From NCBI GenBank assembly GCA_965203505.1, contig OZ241880.1:620001-684000 (forward strand): a stretch of 64,000 bases of DNA, read 5' to 3'. The notes beneath the pieces are model-generated. The model was not told where the DNA came from. It saw only the letters and a list, made by a program, of their open reading frames with translations, and did not search any database. Positions within the stretch are counted from its first letter, which is position 1. Every line of letters starts with the position of its first letter. This document shows, in pieces, positions 41,508-50,755 of this stretch. The translations under genes and the position numbers were made by a program. The stretch comes from Bin127 sp965203505. Its GTDB lineage: Bacteria > Chloroflexota > Dehalococcoidia > Lucifugimonadales > Lucifugimonadaceae.

Positions 41508-43196
41508 TTGTCAAGAAACATCCTCGTCTGCGTAGCCTGGCCCTACGTCAACAGCGAACCCCATCTCGGACACATCGCTGGGATGAACGTGCCCGCCGAC
41601 ATCTTCGCGCGGTATCACCGCATGGTTGGCAACCACGTCGCTATGGTTTCTGGGAGCGACATGCATGGCACTCCGACAGCGTTGCGTGCGGCTGACGAGG
41701 GCGTGCGGCCAGAAGATATCGCGTTCAAGTATCACGATATTTGGTCTGGTTGTATGGATCAGATGGGATTCTCGTACGACCTCTACACGCACACTCACAC
41801 AAAGATCCACGAAGATGTCGCTCAGGATGTCCTGCTGACTCTGGACAAACGCGGCTTTATCTACGAAGACACTCAGTTGATGCCCTTTTCCGAAACCGAG
41901 CAGAGATTCTTGTCGGATCGTTTCGTCGAAGGGATCTGCCCGGTGTGCGGGTTCGACGGTGCCCGCGGTGATCAATGCGACGGTTGTGGCCGTACCCTAG
42001 ATCCAACGGAATTGATCCAGATCCGCAGCATTCGAGATGGGTCTTCACCAGTATTCAAAGAGACGACCCACTTGATGATCAAATTGAGCGCGTTTCAAGA
42101 ACGCCTTGAGGAGTGGGTGCAGACCAAGAACGACTGGCGGCCGAATGTCCGGAACCAGACGCTGGGATTCCTTAACGAAGGCCTCCATGACCGAGCGATG
42201 ACACGGGACATCGAATGGGGCGTGCCCGTACCTAGCGAACGGTTCGAAGGCTATGACAAGAAACGCATATACGTCTGGTTCGAAGCCGTCATCGGCTATT
42301 TTTCGGCCACCAAAGCATGGGCGATCAATTCTGGCAGCGATGGCGACTGGAGAGATTTCTGGCACAATCCAGACGCCGAGTCGTACTACTTCCAAGGTAA
42401 GGACAACATTCCGTTCCATACCGTTCTGTGGCCGGCGATGTTGATGGGATACGGTGGATTGAATCTGCCGACGGATGTGGTAGCCAACGAGTACCTGAAC
42501 CTTGACGGGCAGGGATTCTCTAGCAGTCGCAACTGGGCGGTCTGGCTGCCAGACTACCTCGAACGCTACGATGTGGACCCGCTTCGGTATTATCTCGCGT
42601 CGATAATGCCCGAAACCTCTGACTCTGATTTCACATGGGAGGGCTATCTCGCCGCCAACAATAATGTCTTGGTTGCGACGTTGGGGAATTTCGTACACCG
42701 CACGCTTACGATAACGACCCGCAATTTCGATGGCAAGGTGCCGGTTCCAGGTGACTTGGACGAGCAAGACGAGTCGGTTCTAGAATCGTGTTCGCAGACG
42801 CTCGAAGATGTGGCGGAATCGATCGAGATTCGTCACTTCAGGCGTGCGCTTAACCAAGCGATGGAGCTAGCGCGCGTCGGCAACCGGTACTTGGATGCTG
42901 AGGAACCTTGGCGGACGGTCAAGTCGGACCCGGAAAAGGCTAAGAGAACGCTTTGGACAGCCTTAAACGTCATTTCGACACTACGCACAGTGTTTTACCC
43001 ATTCATACCGTTTTCGTGCGACAAGATACACGATCTGCTAGGGTTTGACGGGGCGACAGCGACTGACGGATGGAACAGAAGAGCCGTCGAACCGGGCGCA
43101 GCGCTGCCGAAGCCATCTCCGCTGTTCAGGAAATTGGACCCAAGTATTGTCGAAGAAGAGAAAGCACGTCTCGCGGCTCAGCAAACTGGTAACTAG
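41508..43196 (+). CDS. metG: Methionyl-tRNA synthetase
   Basis: Charges initiator and elongator tRNA-Met. The 562-residue protein has VAWPYVNSEPHLGHIAG (HLGH form of HIGH), a zinc knuckle CPVCGFDGARGDQCDGC, WFEAVIGYFSATKAW, GKDNIPFHTVLWPAML and, at the KMSKS position, GFSSSRNWAVW, a variant known from some Chloroflexota enzymes. The alpha-helical anticodon domain follows; no C-terminal dimerisation (EMAPII-like) domain is present. TTG 41508 gives the conserved SRNILVCVAWPY start; no ATG is available upstream in frame. A Shine-Dalgarno-like AGGAGG at 41433 is too far to serve it. Confidence 0.96.
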   Translation: MSRNILVCVAWPYVNSEPHLGHIAGMNVPADIFARYHRMVGNHVAMVSGSDMHGTPTALRAADEGVRPEDIAFKYHDIWSGCMDQMGFSYDLYTHTHTKIHEDVAQDVLLTLDKRGFIYEDTQLMPFSETEQRFLSDRFVEGICPVCGFDGARGDQCDGCGRTLDPTELIQIRSIRDGSSPVFKETTHLMIKLSAFQERLEEWVQTKNDWRPNVRNQTLGFLNEGLHDRAMTRDIEWGVPVPSERFEGYDKKRIYVWFEAVIGYFSATKAWAINSGSDGDWRDFWHNPDAESYYFQGKDNIPFHTVLWPAMLMGYGGLNLPTDVVANEYLNLDGQGFSSSRNWAVWLPDYLERYDVDPLRYYLASIMPETSDSDFTWEGYLAANNNVLVATLGNFVHRTLTITTRNFDGKVPVPGDLDEQDESVLESCSQTLEDVAESIEIRHFRRALNQAMELARVGNRYLDAEEPWRTVKSDPEKAKRTLWTALNVISTLRTVFYPFIPFSCDKIHDLLGFDGATATDGWNRRAVEPGAALPKPSPLFRKLDPSIVEEEKARLAAQQTGN

Positions 43197-43253
43197 CGAC
43201 AGGAAAGTACCTTCGGCGGCTATCAACCGCTCAATTGGGATGACTAGGATCAA

Positions 43254-44270
43254 ATGACCACAGTTCGAACCACTGCTAGCCAGGATATTTTCGCGCCGAT
43301 CTCAGACGACTTGGACCGAGTCGTGGATGTGATAACTCAACTGAGCATCGACGAAATCGAACGATGTCCTGCGGGCATCGACGCGCTCGACACACTGGAC
43401 GAACGGTTGGCGCATGTAATGGCGACGCCGGGAAAGACGATGCGGCCTGCGATGACGTTGTTGGCGTCCAAGTTATGGGGGGCGAACCCAGACGACAAGG
43501 TGATCAGCATGGCAGTGGCCGTGGAACTCTTACACGTCGCTGCGCTGATACACGACGACACGGTGGACGACGCAGATGTTCGACGCGGTAAGGCGACCGC
43601 AGGATTTTTGTGGGGCAACAACTTCGCGGTGTTGTTGGGCGACTATGTATTCGCCACATCAGCCAAATTCGTATGCGCTACCGGATCGGTTCGGCTGATC
43701 AGCCGTTTTGCCGAAACCATCGCCGAACTCGCCCGCGGAGAGCTGCATGAAATGGTCAGCAATTGGAACTGGCCCGTGACCGTAGACGAATATCTGGCTA
43801 GGATCTACGACAAAACGGCATCGCTGTTTTCCACTTCTGCGGAAAGCGGAGCGGTACTCGGTGGAGCGGATGAGAAGTCCATAGAGGCGCTGCGCGAGTA
43901 TGGCTACTACTTGGGAATGGCATACCAAGTCAAGGATGATGTACTCGACTACGAATCGACGACTGACGAGCTCGGCAAACCTGCTAACCAAGACATATTG
44001 AGCGGCAAACTGACCCTGCCGGCGATTTACGCATCCGAAGAACCTAAGTGCGCTGCCGCGATTGAAGCGTTCTTCGGTCTATCCGAGAGCGAACGTTCAG
44101 ATGCGCTCAGCGAGTTGTTGGACCTGATCCGTAGGCACGGAGGGGTCGAACGGGCAGAGAATACGACTTCAGAATTTATCGAAAAAGCGTTCCAACGCCT
44201 CGAAGTCGCTCCGCCTTCCGTGAGCCGCGATTCTTTGGCTTCTATCGCATCGCGCGTCAAAAGCATGTGA
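43254..44270 (+). CDS. Polyprenyl diphosphate synthase
   Basis: Trans-prenyltransferase making the long isoprenoid chain of quinones or carriers. The 338-residue protein has GKTMRPAMTLLASKLWG, the first Asp-rich motif ALIHDDTVDDADVRRGKAT, the chain region NNFAVLLGDYVFATS, KTASLFSTSAESGAVLGG, and the second Asp-rich motif YQVKDDVLDYES followed by GKPANQDILSGKLTLP. It resembles octaprenyl/heptaprenyl synthases (IspB/HepT); product length cannot be read from sequence alone. ATG 43254 is preceded by AGGATCA. Stands between metG and nth. Confidence 0.93.
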   Translation: MTTVRTTASQDIFAPISDDLDRVVDVITQLSIDEIERCPAGIDALDTLDERLAHVMATPGKTMRPAMTLLASKLWGANPDDKVISMAVAVELLHVAALIHDDTVDDADVRRGKATAGFLWGNNFAVLLGDYVFATSAKFVCATGSVRLISRFAETIAELARGELHEMVSNWNWPVTVDEYLARIYDKTASLFSTSAESGAVLGGADEKSIEALREYGYYLGMAYQVKDDVLDYESTTDELGKPANQDILSGKLTLPAIYASEEPKCAAAIEAFFGLSESERSDALSELLDLIRRHGGVERAENTTSEFIEKAFQRLEVAPPSVSRDSLASIASRVKSM

Positions 44271-44359
44271 TCGAACTGATTTGGTGGCCGGTTCCGACCG
44301 TTGCCGAATTTGTGTTCAATTGGAGCGCTGACCCATGAGTGGGACCGTTGGTCACCGCG

Positions 44360-45019
44360 ATGCAAAATAGCGGTATGTCGCCCGACACGATCATCGAAAG
44401 ACTGGTTGCGATTTACGGAGAATTCGAGCAGACACCGAGATACAACGCTCTCGACGAGCTCATCTTCACCGTTCTGACCCAACACACGTCTGACATAAAC
44501 GCGGAACGAGCGTTCGACCGGCTGCGCGAAGCGATTCCGACCTGGGAAGAGGTGATGGCCGCAGATCAACAAGCGATTGCCGATGCGATATTCCACGGCG
44601 GCATGTCGAACCAAAAGTCGAAGAGGATCAAAGACATCCTCGCCGATATCCTCGATCGTCGTGGTGAGTTAGAAATCGATTTCCTCAGAGAATATTCCAT
44701 GGACGATGCCCGCGAATGGCTGATCGAATTGCCTGGCGTCGGTCCGAAAACTGCGGCTGTGGTGATGTCGTTCGCGTTGGGCATGCCAGCGTTTCCGGTG
44801 GACACCCACATTCATCGTTTGTCCAAGCGATTGGGTCTAATCGACGATAAGACAACCGCAGACGCGGCGCACGGGATCATGGAGTCGAAGGTCCGCCCGG
44901 AACTACGTTTTCAACTCCACATGCAACTCATCACGCACGGCCGGCAGATATGTAAAGCGCGACGTCCGCTCTGCGGGGATTGCCCGCTTTCGGATGAGTG
45001 CCCGTCGAGTACGGTGTGA
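44360..45019 (+). CDS. nth: Endonuclease III
   Basis: Bifunctional DNA glycosylase/AP lyase for oxidised pyrimidines. The protein of about 219 residues has the helix-hairpin-helix IELPGVGPKTAAVVMSFALG with the catalytic Lys near residue 130, the catalytic Asp in FPVDTHIHRLSKRLG near 148, and the iron-sulfur loop CKARRPLCGDCPLSDEC at the C-terminus. An N-terminal TVLTQHTSDINAERAFDRL is also typical. ATG 44360 is chosen; a GTG at 44339 and an ATG at 44375 are alternatives without decisive ribosome-binding sites. Confidence 0.94.
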   Translation: MQNSGMSPDTIIERLVAIYGEFEQTPRYNALDELIFTVLTQHTSDINAERAFDRLREAIPTWEEVMAADQQAIADAIFHGGMSNQKSKRIKDILADILDRRGELEIDFLREYSMDDAREWLIELPGVGPKTAAVVMSFALGMPAFPVDTHIHRLSKRLGLIDDKTTADAAHGIMESKVRPELRFQLHMQLITHGRQICKARRPLCGDCPLSDECPSSTV

Positions 45020-45043
45020 ATTTCTAGCGGACCTCGTTCAGGA

Positions 45044-45241
45044 TTAACCGAAGAAACTTTGGATCGCGGTCGAAACGGCCGCAATCGCGACGATGGTGGC
45101 GATCATCAATCCGACCATCCATCGGGTCTGGTTGGACAACGCAGCAACCAAGCGCGTCTCGAGCTGAGCGAGGTCTTCTTTCGTGGCAAGGTGGTTGCTG
45201 TCACTCTCGATCCGACTGATTCGCTGTTGAAGATCTTCCAA
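45044..45241 (-). CDS. Small coiled-coil protein with C-terminal membrane anchor
   Basis: Protein of 65 residues: a heptad-rich helix (EDLQQRISRIESDSNHLATK, then EDLAQLETRLVAALSNQ) and a single C-terminal membrane helix (WMVGLMIATIVAIAAVSTAI). This plan recalls DUF1640-type small coiled-coil membrane proteins, but similarity is of design more than sequence. GGAG lies 6 nt before a TTG start at 45241; no other start fits. Nothing in the neighbourhood suggests a function. It could be a membrane-tethered oligomerisation partner. Confidence 0.65.
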   Translation of the reverse strand: MEDLQQRISRIESDSNHLATKEDLAQLETRLVAALSNQTRWMVGLMIATIVAIAAVSTAIQSFFG

Positions 45242-45267
45242 AATTAACTCCAGTATTAGTAAGTGTG

Positions 45268-45287
45268 TTACACGTAACTAGGTGTAA
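45268..45287. promoter_or_regulatory. Inverted repeat TTACAC-N8-GTGTAA
   Basis: Perfect 6-bp arms around 8 bp, in the divergent gap between the coiled-coil gene and the RhmD-like dehydratase gene. It may be a repressor site for the sugar-acid genes; no regulator gene is adjacent. Confidence 0.35.
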
Positions 45288-45413
45288 ACATGATACTACA
45301 CTGTCCTCGTGATATTGGGTGCGAGGCACTGGTGAGCGATGTCGCATATCCTTGCTTTGCGACAGCATTCGAGACACAGCCCTGTTGGACTGACGGCAGG
45401 AGAAGGTGAAAGC

Positions 45414-46592
45414 ATGAAGATCGTCTCCGTAGAAGCAACCAAAGTGGATTATCCGCGTTTGAAGCCGATGACGGTGCCGCGCCCGGGGCCGTCCCGGAGC
45501 GACCTCAACGCGCAAGCCACACCGCTTCGACGTTATACGAAAGACTCCAACTTCGCGTTTGCCCGCAAGATTGCTGGCGGTGACCGCGACACGGGTTGCG
45601 TGGTTACCCTCGAGGATGGTACGTGGGGTTTCGGTTTCACCGACCACGGGCGTACCACTGCTTCCTTGATCGATGACTATCTCGCTCCAGTCATAGAGGG
45701 GCGCGACGTAATGTCGACCGAAACCCTCTATGACCTCATGATTCGAGCCACATCCGGTTTCGGAACCAACGCACTCGTGGCCTATGCCATCGCCGCAGTT
45801 GACCTCGCCCTCTGGGACGCCAAAGGTAAACTCCTTGAAAAGCCCGTGTACAGCCTTCTTGGAGGAAGCACGGACATATTGAAACCGCTTTACTCGACCG
45901 GAAACGACACATGGTGGCAGAAAGAGCTCGGATTCCAGAACTTCAAACGATTCAGTCCCTACGGCCCGCCTGACGGCATCGATGGCATCAACTGCCTCGA
46001 AGAGGAGATTGCCGAGGCACGCGAATTAGTAGGGCCAGATGCGGAGTTGATGCTCGATTTCTGGATGGGTTTGGATGTCGAAACCGCAGTGCGCACAGCG
46101 GAGAGATTGCGCCCATACAACTTGAAATGGCTTGAAGACGCATTTCTGCCGGACACTCTCGACGAGTACGAGCATTTTCGCCAGCGCGTTCCTTGGCAGA
46201 CGCTGGCGACTGGCGAGCATTGGTACGGCGTCTACCCGTTCTTCCACGCTGCAAAGGAAGGTCTGGTTGACATCTTCCAACCAGACATCATCTGGTGTGG
46301 TGGTTTGACACCGCTGATCAAAATCTGCCACGTCGCAGAATCAGCCGGTCTATCGGTGATCCCGCACGGCAGCGGCGGGACCGCCTACGGTCAACACGCG
46401 TGCTACGGACTGACGGCGGTACCGATGATCGAATGTAGCGGACCCGTGATGACGGAACCTGGCGTACCTTTGCACGAAAAGGATCGATTGCCGGGCACCG
46501 TCGCACCATTCGAAGGCAAGCTGAAGCCGAGCGACGAACCGGGTTTCGGACTAAATCTAAAACGCGAGTGGTTCCCGCCGTTTTTCGACTAG
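45414..46592 (+). CDS. L-rhamnonate dehydratase-like enolase-superfamily enzyme
   Basis: Protein of 392 residues. Compared with E. coli RhmD it keeps the order LYSTGND-like/ELGFQNFKRFSPYGPPDG (the GPHDG segment), ELMLDFWMGLDVETA with the metal Asp, PYNLKWLEDAF, TGEHWYG, DIFQPDIIWCGGLTPLIKI and the catalytic His in VIPHGSGG. The Lys-x-Lys base is absent, as in RhmD. The substrate is probably an aldonate such as rhamnonate or a relative. AGGAGAAGG lies before ATG 45414; the longer frame from 45339 is rejected. Convergent with the UxuA-like gene. A sulfatase gene follows that. Confidence 0.85.
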   Translation: MKIVSVEATKVDYPRLKPMTVPRPGPSRSDLNAQATPLRRYTKDSNFAFARKIAGGDRDTGCVVTLEDGTWGFGFTDHGRTTASLIDDYLAPVIEGRDVMSTETLYDLMIRATSGFGTNALVAYAIAAVDLALWDAKGKLLEKPVYSLLGGSTDILKPLYSTGNDTWWQKELGFQNFKRFSPYGPPDGIDGINCLEEEIAEARELVGPDAELMLDFWMGLDVETAVRTAERLRPYNLKWLEDAFLPDTLDEYEHFRQRVPWQTLATGEHWYGVYPFFHAAKEGLVDIFQPDIIWCGGLTPLIKICHVAESAGLSVIPHGSGGTAYGQHACYGLTAVPMIECSGPVMTEPGVPLHEKDRLPGTVAPFEGKLKPSDEPGFGLNLKREWFPPFFD

Positions 46593-46599
46593 ATTTGGT

Positions 46600-47604
46600 T
46601 CAGTCCGTCTTGTGAACGGCCTCCAGCGACTGAATGATCCCTCGCATGTGCCCGACGCAGTAGGCGATGTACTCGCGTCCTTCTGGCCCATCGGTAGTAA
46701 GTCGCATGATGTGGTCGTAGTCGATGCATCCGTCGTAGTTGACGTCGTATAGGGCTTTCGCCACTTCATACATGTTCAGATCGCCGGAGTCTGGGATCAC
46801 TTCCATGTAGCCTTTGTTTTCGGGGATCCTGCCAACCACATTGCGGAAGTGGACGTGGAAGAGCCGGTTCTGCTCTCCAAAGTGCTTGATGCCTTCGAAG
46901 ATGTTTTGTCCAGATTCGTATCTGGTGCCGACACAGAAAGTTATGCCGTTGGCCGGCGATGGCACCTCACTGAATAATCGGTCAAACGTTTCGAACGAGT
47001 TGAGAATGCCCGGATATCCGTGAAGCATCGGGACTGGCGGATCGTTACCGTGAGTCGCCACCTTGACGCCCGCCGGTTCGGCGACTTCGCAGATCGCCGT
47101 GTAGTGCTTCACGTGACGCGCCCAAAGGTCTTCTTCGTCGGGAGCATCTGCCGCGCGCGGGGTCGACATTGCTTCGGCAAGTTCGAATTTGGCGTGTTTG
47201 TAGCCACCGCGGCCCTCGACATACTCGATTATTGATGGAAGATTGGGATTGCTCACAACAGCGGCATACGGTTGAACACCCAAGACCGGGATGTCGAACT
47301 CTGCGCACAACTCTGCATTGATGCACGCGTTACGCGTCTCCTGATCGGCGTTAGGACCGCCCAGATATGCGTCGTGGAAGTGACCCGAAAGACAGTTAGC
47401 ACGTTCGATGACTTGACCCGCCTCGCCCAGTTTCTCCACAACCATCTTCATCCCGTCGCGACTCGCCGCCCCACCTGATTCCAAGTAACCAGGAACCATG
47501 TCCAAGGTGATATCCACGGCATCGACGCCGATCTGCGTCAAAAACTTCAAGTCTTCCGGACGGTCCAACCAATCCGGGCTGATGCGCGTTCCGATCCTCA
47601 TCAT
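46600..47604 (-). CDS. uxuA: Mannonate dehydratase-like TIM-barrel protein
   Basis: Protein of 335 residues of the xylose-isomerase-like TIM-barrel fold. The motifs KVATHGNDPPVPMLHG, GITFCVGTRYESGQNIFEGI, LFHVHFRNVVGRIPENKGYM and GCIDYDHIMRLTTDGPEGRE match D-mannonate dehydratase (UxuA), which converts mannonate to 2-keto-3-deoxygluconate in glucuronate breakdown. The metal-binding His, Cys and Asp positions appear kept. AGGAGG lies 8 nt before ATG 47604; the longer frame from 47679 is rejected. A uronate dehydrogenase gene lies 4 kb away, so uronate catabolism is plausible, although UxuA-like paralogues of unknown substrate are common in this lineage. Confidence 0.82.
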   Translation of the reverse strand: MMRIGTRISPDWLDRPEDLKFLTQIGVDAVDITLDMVPGYLESGGAASRDGMKMVVEKLGEAGQVIERANCLSGHFHDAYLGGPNADQETRNACINAELCAEFDIPVLGVQPYAAVVSNPNLPSIIEYVEGRGGYKHAKFELAEAMSTPRAADAPDEEDLWARHVKHYTAICEVAEPAGVKVATHGNDPPVPMLHGYPGILNSFETFDRLFSEVPSPANGITFCVGTRYESGQNIFEGIKHFGEQNRLFHVHFRNVVGRIPENKGYMEVIPDSGDLNMYEVAKALYDVNYDGCIDYDHIMRLTTDGPEGREYIAYCVGHMRGIIQSLEAVHKTD

Positions 47605-47748
47605 CGCTATCGCCTCCTGTAACGGGTGTGCAGATATTGATACCACAGGTTCGAACATGTATCCGGTGTTCCCGCGCAAGCCGGAATCGATTTATTCTGT
47701 TTGATGCTGAACCCGAAACAGAATCGCAAGACGAATACAGGACGAATC

Positions 47749-49434
47749 ATGGCTGAAGAGAACGCGACCAAACGCCCGAACATCATTCTGATACTCGCCG
47801 ACGACATGGGTTATTCGGACCTTGGATGCTTTGGCGGTGAGATATCGACGCCGAATCTCGATCGGTTGGCGGAAGGGGGAATGCGCTTCTCGCAGATGTA
47901 CAACACCGCGCGATGCTGCCCTTCGCGTGCTTCTTTGTTGACCGGCTTGAATCCTCACCAAACTGGCGTGGGTCACATGGGCAACAACATCGAGGGCGAG
48001 CCGTCGTATCAGGGGTATCTCAATAACCGTTGCGTCACGATTGCCGAAGTGTTGCGCGACGCTGGATACCGCACGGGAATTTCGGGCAAATGGCACTGTG
48101 GCGGAGACCCCGAGCGAGCCGACGAAGGGCATCCGCAATTGCAACGAGGCTTTGAGCAGATGTTCTGGTTCGAAGGCGGCAACGGGTACTTCAACCACTC
48201 GCGATTCTTCATCGACCAAACGGCGGTTGAGGCTTCCGGTACCGACTATCTCACGGACATAATCACCGACCACGCAGTGCGGATGGTAAATGATGTCCAG
48301 AACGACGACCGACCTTTCTTCTTACACGTCGCATACACATCGCCTCATTGGCCGCTACAAGCGTTGGAGGAGAACATCGAGAACTACCGCGGTAAGTATT
48401 CAGACGGTTGGGATGCGACTCGATCTGCTCGTCATGAACGACTTAAGGCTATGGGTGTGCTGGACGAGAAGTGGGATATCGCACCTCGTGATCCGACGGT
48501 CGAAGCATGGGAGGGTGCCGCACATAAGGAGTGGGAAGACATGCGCATGGCGGTCTATTCGGCGCAAGTTGAACGAATGGATGAAGGCATCGGGAAGATA
48601 TGCGACGCGTTGAAATCGAATGGTGTTGAGCGCGATTCGGTTGTCATATTCCTTTCAGACAACGGTGGCTGCGCTGAGTTCCTGTGCGAAGACCGAGACA
48701 ACATGGACGAATCGCGTGTTGTGCCGCTCACTCGCGATGGCCGTCAGGTGAAAGTTGGCAACTCTCCCGACATCGTCCCTGGTGGCGACGACACCTACAT
48801 GAGCTACGACACGCAATGGGCGAATGTGAGCAACACGCCGTTCAAACGCTTCAAGCGTTGGACGCACGAAGGCGGAATCGCAACACCATTGATAGTTAAC
48901 TGGCCTGCCGGCATATCTGAAAAAGGTCGCGCGGGTGGCATCTCGCACACTCCGGTCCAGTTGATGGACCTTAACGCGCTATGCATCGATCTCGGCGATG
49001 GCACTTATCCAACGGAGTTCCGCGGTTACGAGATCACTCCTCACGAAGGCGAGAGTTTCCGCGAGGTACTCGAAGGCAACGACAACTGGGCCAAGCAACG
49101 TCCGCTCGCATGGGAACATGAGGGTAACCAAGCCCTACGCGCCGGCGACTGGAAATTGGTGCGTGAACACGGCAAACCGTGGGAACTCTACAACCTGGAG
49201 CAGGACCGAACCGAGCTGAACAACCTCGCTGACGGCGATGCGGAGCGCGTCGCGGAGATGTCGTCCCTGTACTCAGAATGGGCGCAGCGATCCGGGGCTG
49301 TTGATTGGCCTCCGGGGCCTCGCGGGAGTTGGCTATTCCCCGGGTTGAACCCCGACGGAACATTCAGGATGCGAGGACACGGCCACATAATCCCACGCGG
49401 CTTCACTCGTGCAGCGGCAAACGCCCGCGAATGA
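47749..49434 (+). CDS. Arylsulfatase-type sulfatase
   Basis: Type I sulfatase that hydrolyses sulfate esters. The 561-residue protein has NIILILADDMGYSDLGCFGG with two metal Asp (18, 19), the formylglycine motif C56-x-PSR in ARCCPSRASLLTG, GKWHCGG, VIFLSDNGGCAEF with the second Asp-Asn metal pair, and a C-terminal LAWEHEGNQALRAGDWKLV. It needs conversion of C56 to formylglycine by FGE or a radical-SAM enzyme encoded elsewhere. No signal peptide is seen at ATG 47749 (GGACGAATC upstream), so it appears cytoplasmic or exported another way. The context of sugar-acid enzymes suggests sulfated polysaccharide breakdown. Confidence 0.92.
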   Translation: MAEENATKRPNIILILADDMGYSDLGCFGGEISTPNLDRLAEGGMRFSQMYNTARCCPSRASLLTGLNPHQTGVGHMGNNIEGEPSYQGYLNNRCVTIAEVLRDAGYRTGISGKWHCGGDPERADEGHPQLQRGFEQMFWFEGGNGYFNHSRFFIDQTAVEASGTDYLTDIITDHAVRMVNDVQNDDRPFFLHVAYTSPHWPLQALEENIENYRGKYSDGWDATRSARHERLKAMGVLDEKWDIAPRDPTVEAWEGAAHKEWEDMRMAVYSAQVERMDEGIGKICDALKSNGVERDSVVIFLSDNGGCAEFLCEDRDNMDESRVVPLTRDGRQVKVGNSPDIVPGGDDTYMSYDTQWANVSNTPFKRFKRWTHEGGIATPLIVNWPAGISEKGRAGGISHTPVQLMDLNALCIDLGDGTYPTEFRGYEITPHEGESFREVLEGNDNWAKQRPLAWEHEGNQALRAGDWKLVREHGKPWELYNLEQDRTELNNLADGDAERVAEMSSLYSEWAQRSGAVDWPPGPRGSWLFPGLNPDGTFRMRGHGHIIPRGFTRAAANARE

Positions 49435-49482
49435 AGATCAACACGTTTAGTACCGAACAACATCAGGAGGAAACAAACGACG

Positions 49483-50313
49483 ATGGGCGGGTCTCAAAAG
49501 GTCGCCGAACGAATAGTTAGCAGTCCGATTTTCGAGTATTTCATCATCGCTCTGATACTCGCGAGCGGTGCGATTCTCGGACTCAGGACGGTGCCGAATA
49601 TTGCCGATGAATTCGGCGATTTGATGACTTGGGGCAACCGGGTCATACTTGCAATCTTTATCATCGAGGCCGCGCTGAAGATGCTAGCGCTGGCACCCAA
49701 ACCGCATCGCTACTTCGCGGACGGCTGGAACATCTTTGACTTCACCATCATTGTGTTCTCGCTCGTTCCGGCAACTGGTGCGTTTGCGATGATCGCTCGC
49801 CTCGGACGCTTGCTACGCGTTTTGCGACTCATCTCGACGATCGAGGATTTGCGACTTATCGTCGCCGCTCTCGTCAAATCGATACCCAACGTCGGCCACA
49901 TATTGATGCTGATGAGCATCATCGTCTACATCTACGCGATCGTCGGTTTTCAACTCTTCCACGAGCACGACCCGGAAAACTGGGGAAATATCGGGATCGC
50001 GGTTCTGACACTGTTCGAGATCATCACCCTTGAAGGATGGATTGATGTCAACGCTAAAGCGATGGAGTTGAACTCGTTCGCATGGATCTACTTTGTGAGT
50101 TTCGTGATCGTAGGCACGTTCGTTGTGGTCAACCTCTTCATTGCGGTGGTCATCAACAATCTAGACCGCGCGAAAGAGGAATCGCTGAGGGAGTTGGAAG
50201 CGCCCGTTTCTAGAGACGAATTGCTGCGCGAGTTACGCGCAACGCAAGACAGTTTGCGAAGGTTGGAGACGCGGATCTCCGATTTGGGGGAAGATTCGCC
50301 AACTCAGAAATGA
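49483..50313 (+). CDS. Single-domain voltage-gated cation channel (BacNav/BacCav type)
   Basis: Homotetrameric channel subunit of 276 residues. S1 to S3 precede a voltage-sensing S4 with Arg every third residue (ARLGRLLRVLRLISTIEDLR, residues about 105-125); S5, the pore helix and S6 (VSFVIVGTFVVVNLFIAVVI, then NNLD) follow, and a C-terminal coiled coil (LLRELRATQDSLRRLETRIS) would hold the tetramer. The selectivity filter is T182-L-E184-G185-W-I-D188; NaChBac-type sodium channels have TLESW. The Gly and the extra Asp suggest calcium rather than sodium preference. AGGAGG lies about 13 nt before ATG 49483. Directly downstream of the sulfatase gene. Confidence 0.9.
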   Translation: MGGSQKVAERIVSSPIFEYFIIALILASGAILGLRTVPNIADEFGDLMTWGNRVILAIFIIEAALKMLALAPKPHRYFADGWNIFDFTIIVFSLVPATGAFAMIARLGRLLRVLRLISTIEDLRLIVAALVKSIPNVGHILMLMSIIVYIYAIVGFQLFHEHDPENWGNIGIAVLTLFEIITLEGWIDVNAKAMELNSFAWIYFVSFVIVGTFVVVNLFIAVVINNLDRAKEESLRELEAPVSRDELLRELRATQDSLRRLETRISDLGEDSPTQK

Positions 50314-50404
50314 GGTTACTCGCTGGTTAAACCAAACGACGACAACTCACCGATTATCATTAACGCACGTAGTTATTGGATCAATTACACGATGAAGGTT
50401 CAAA

Positions 50405-50755
50405 GTGTCAACATCTGAACGATACCGATCCGCTGCCCACACGCTCTACGATCAAGGAATTGTCGAGTTGGAAGCTGGTGATCTTCGCCAAGCCTCCGAG
50501 AAGTTCTGGGGCGCAGCGGCCCAGGCGATGAAAGCGGTCGCGGAGCGCAACGGATGGCGACACAGGTCACATCGCCATTTTCACGAATCCCTCGACATGA
50601 TGAAAGACCAGGATGATCACGAAGAAATCGTCAACTGGTTCAGCGTGGCGGAATCATTGCATGTGAATTTCTACGAGGACCAAGCCGCCTACGAGACGAT
50701 CCGAATAAATGCGGACAAAATACGAATGCTGATTGATCGGTTGGAACGGATGTGA
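50405..50755 (+). CDS. PaREP1/HEPN-like protein, one domain
   Basis: All-helical protein of 116 residues. AAHTLYDQGIVELEAGDLRQ, then ASEKFWGAAAQAMKAVAERNGWRHRSHRHFHESL, follows the paREP1 pattern (A.EK.WGAA..A.KA.A...G...SHR), a family first described in Pyrobaculum and related to HEPN domains. RHRSHRH might provide an RNase-like R-x4-H pair, but the canonical HEPN motif is not clearly placed. AAGG lies 6 nt before the GTG start at 50405. Its stop overlaps the start of a two-domain relative. The function is unknown. Confidence 0.7.
   Translation: MSTSERYRSAAHTLYDQGIVELEAGDLRQASEKFWGAAAQAMKAVAERNGWRHRSHRHFHESLDMMKDQDDHEEIVNWFSVAESLHVNFYEDQAAYETIRINADKIRMLIDRLERM

Noticed and set aside
41438..41695. 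GTG-started frame with AGGAGG upstream, overlapping metG
   Set aside because: The Shine-Dalgarno match is good, but the protein is Arg/His-rich, overlaps conserved metG codons and matches nothing.
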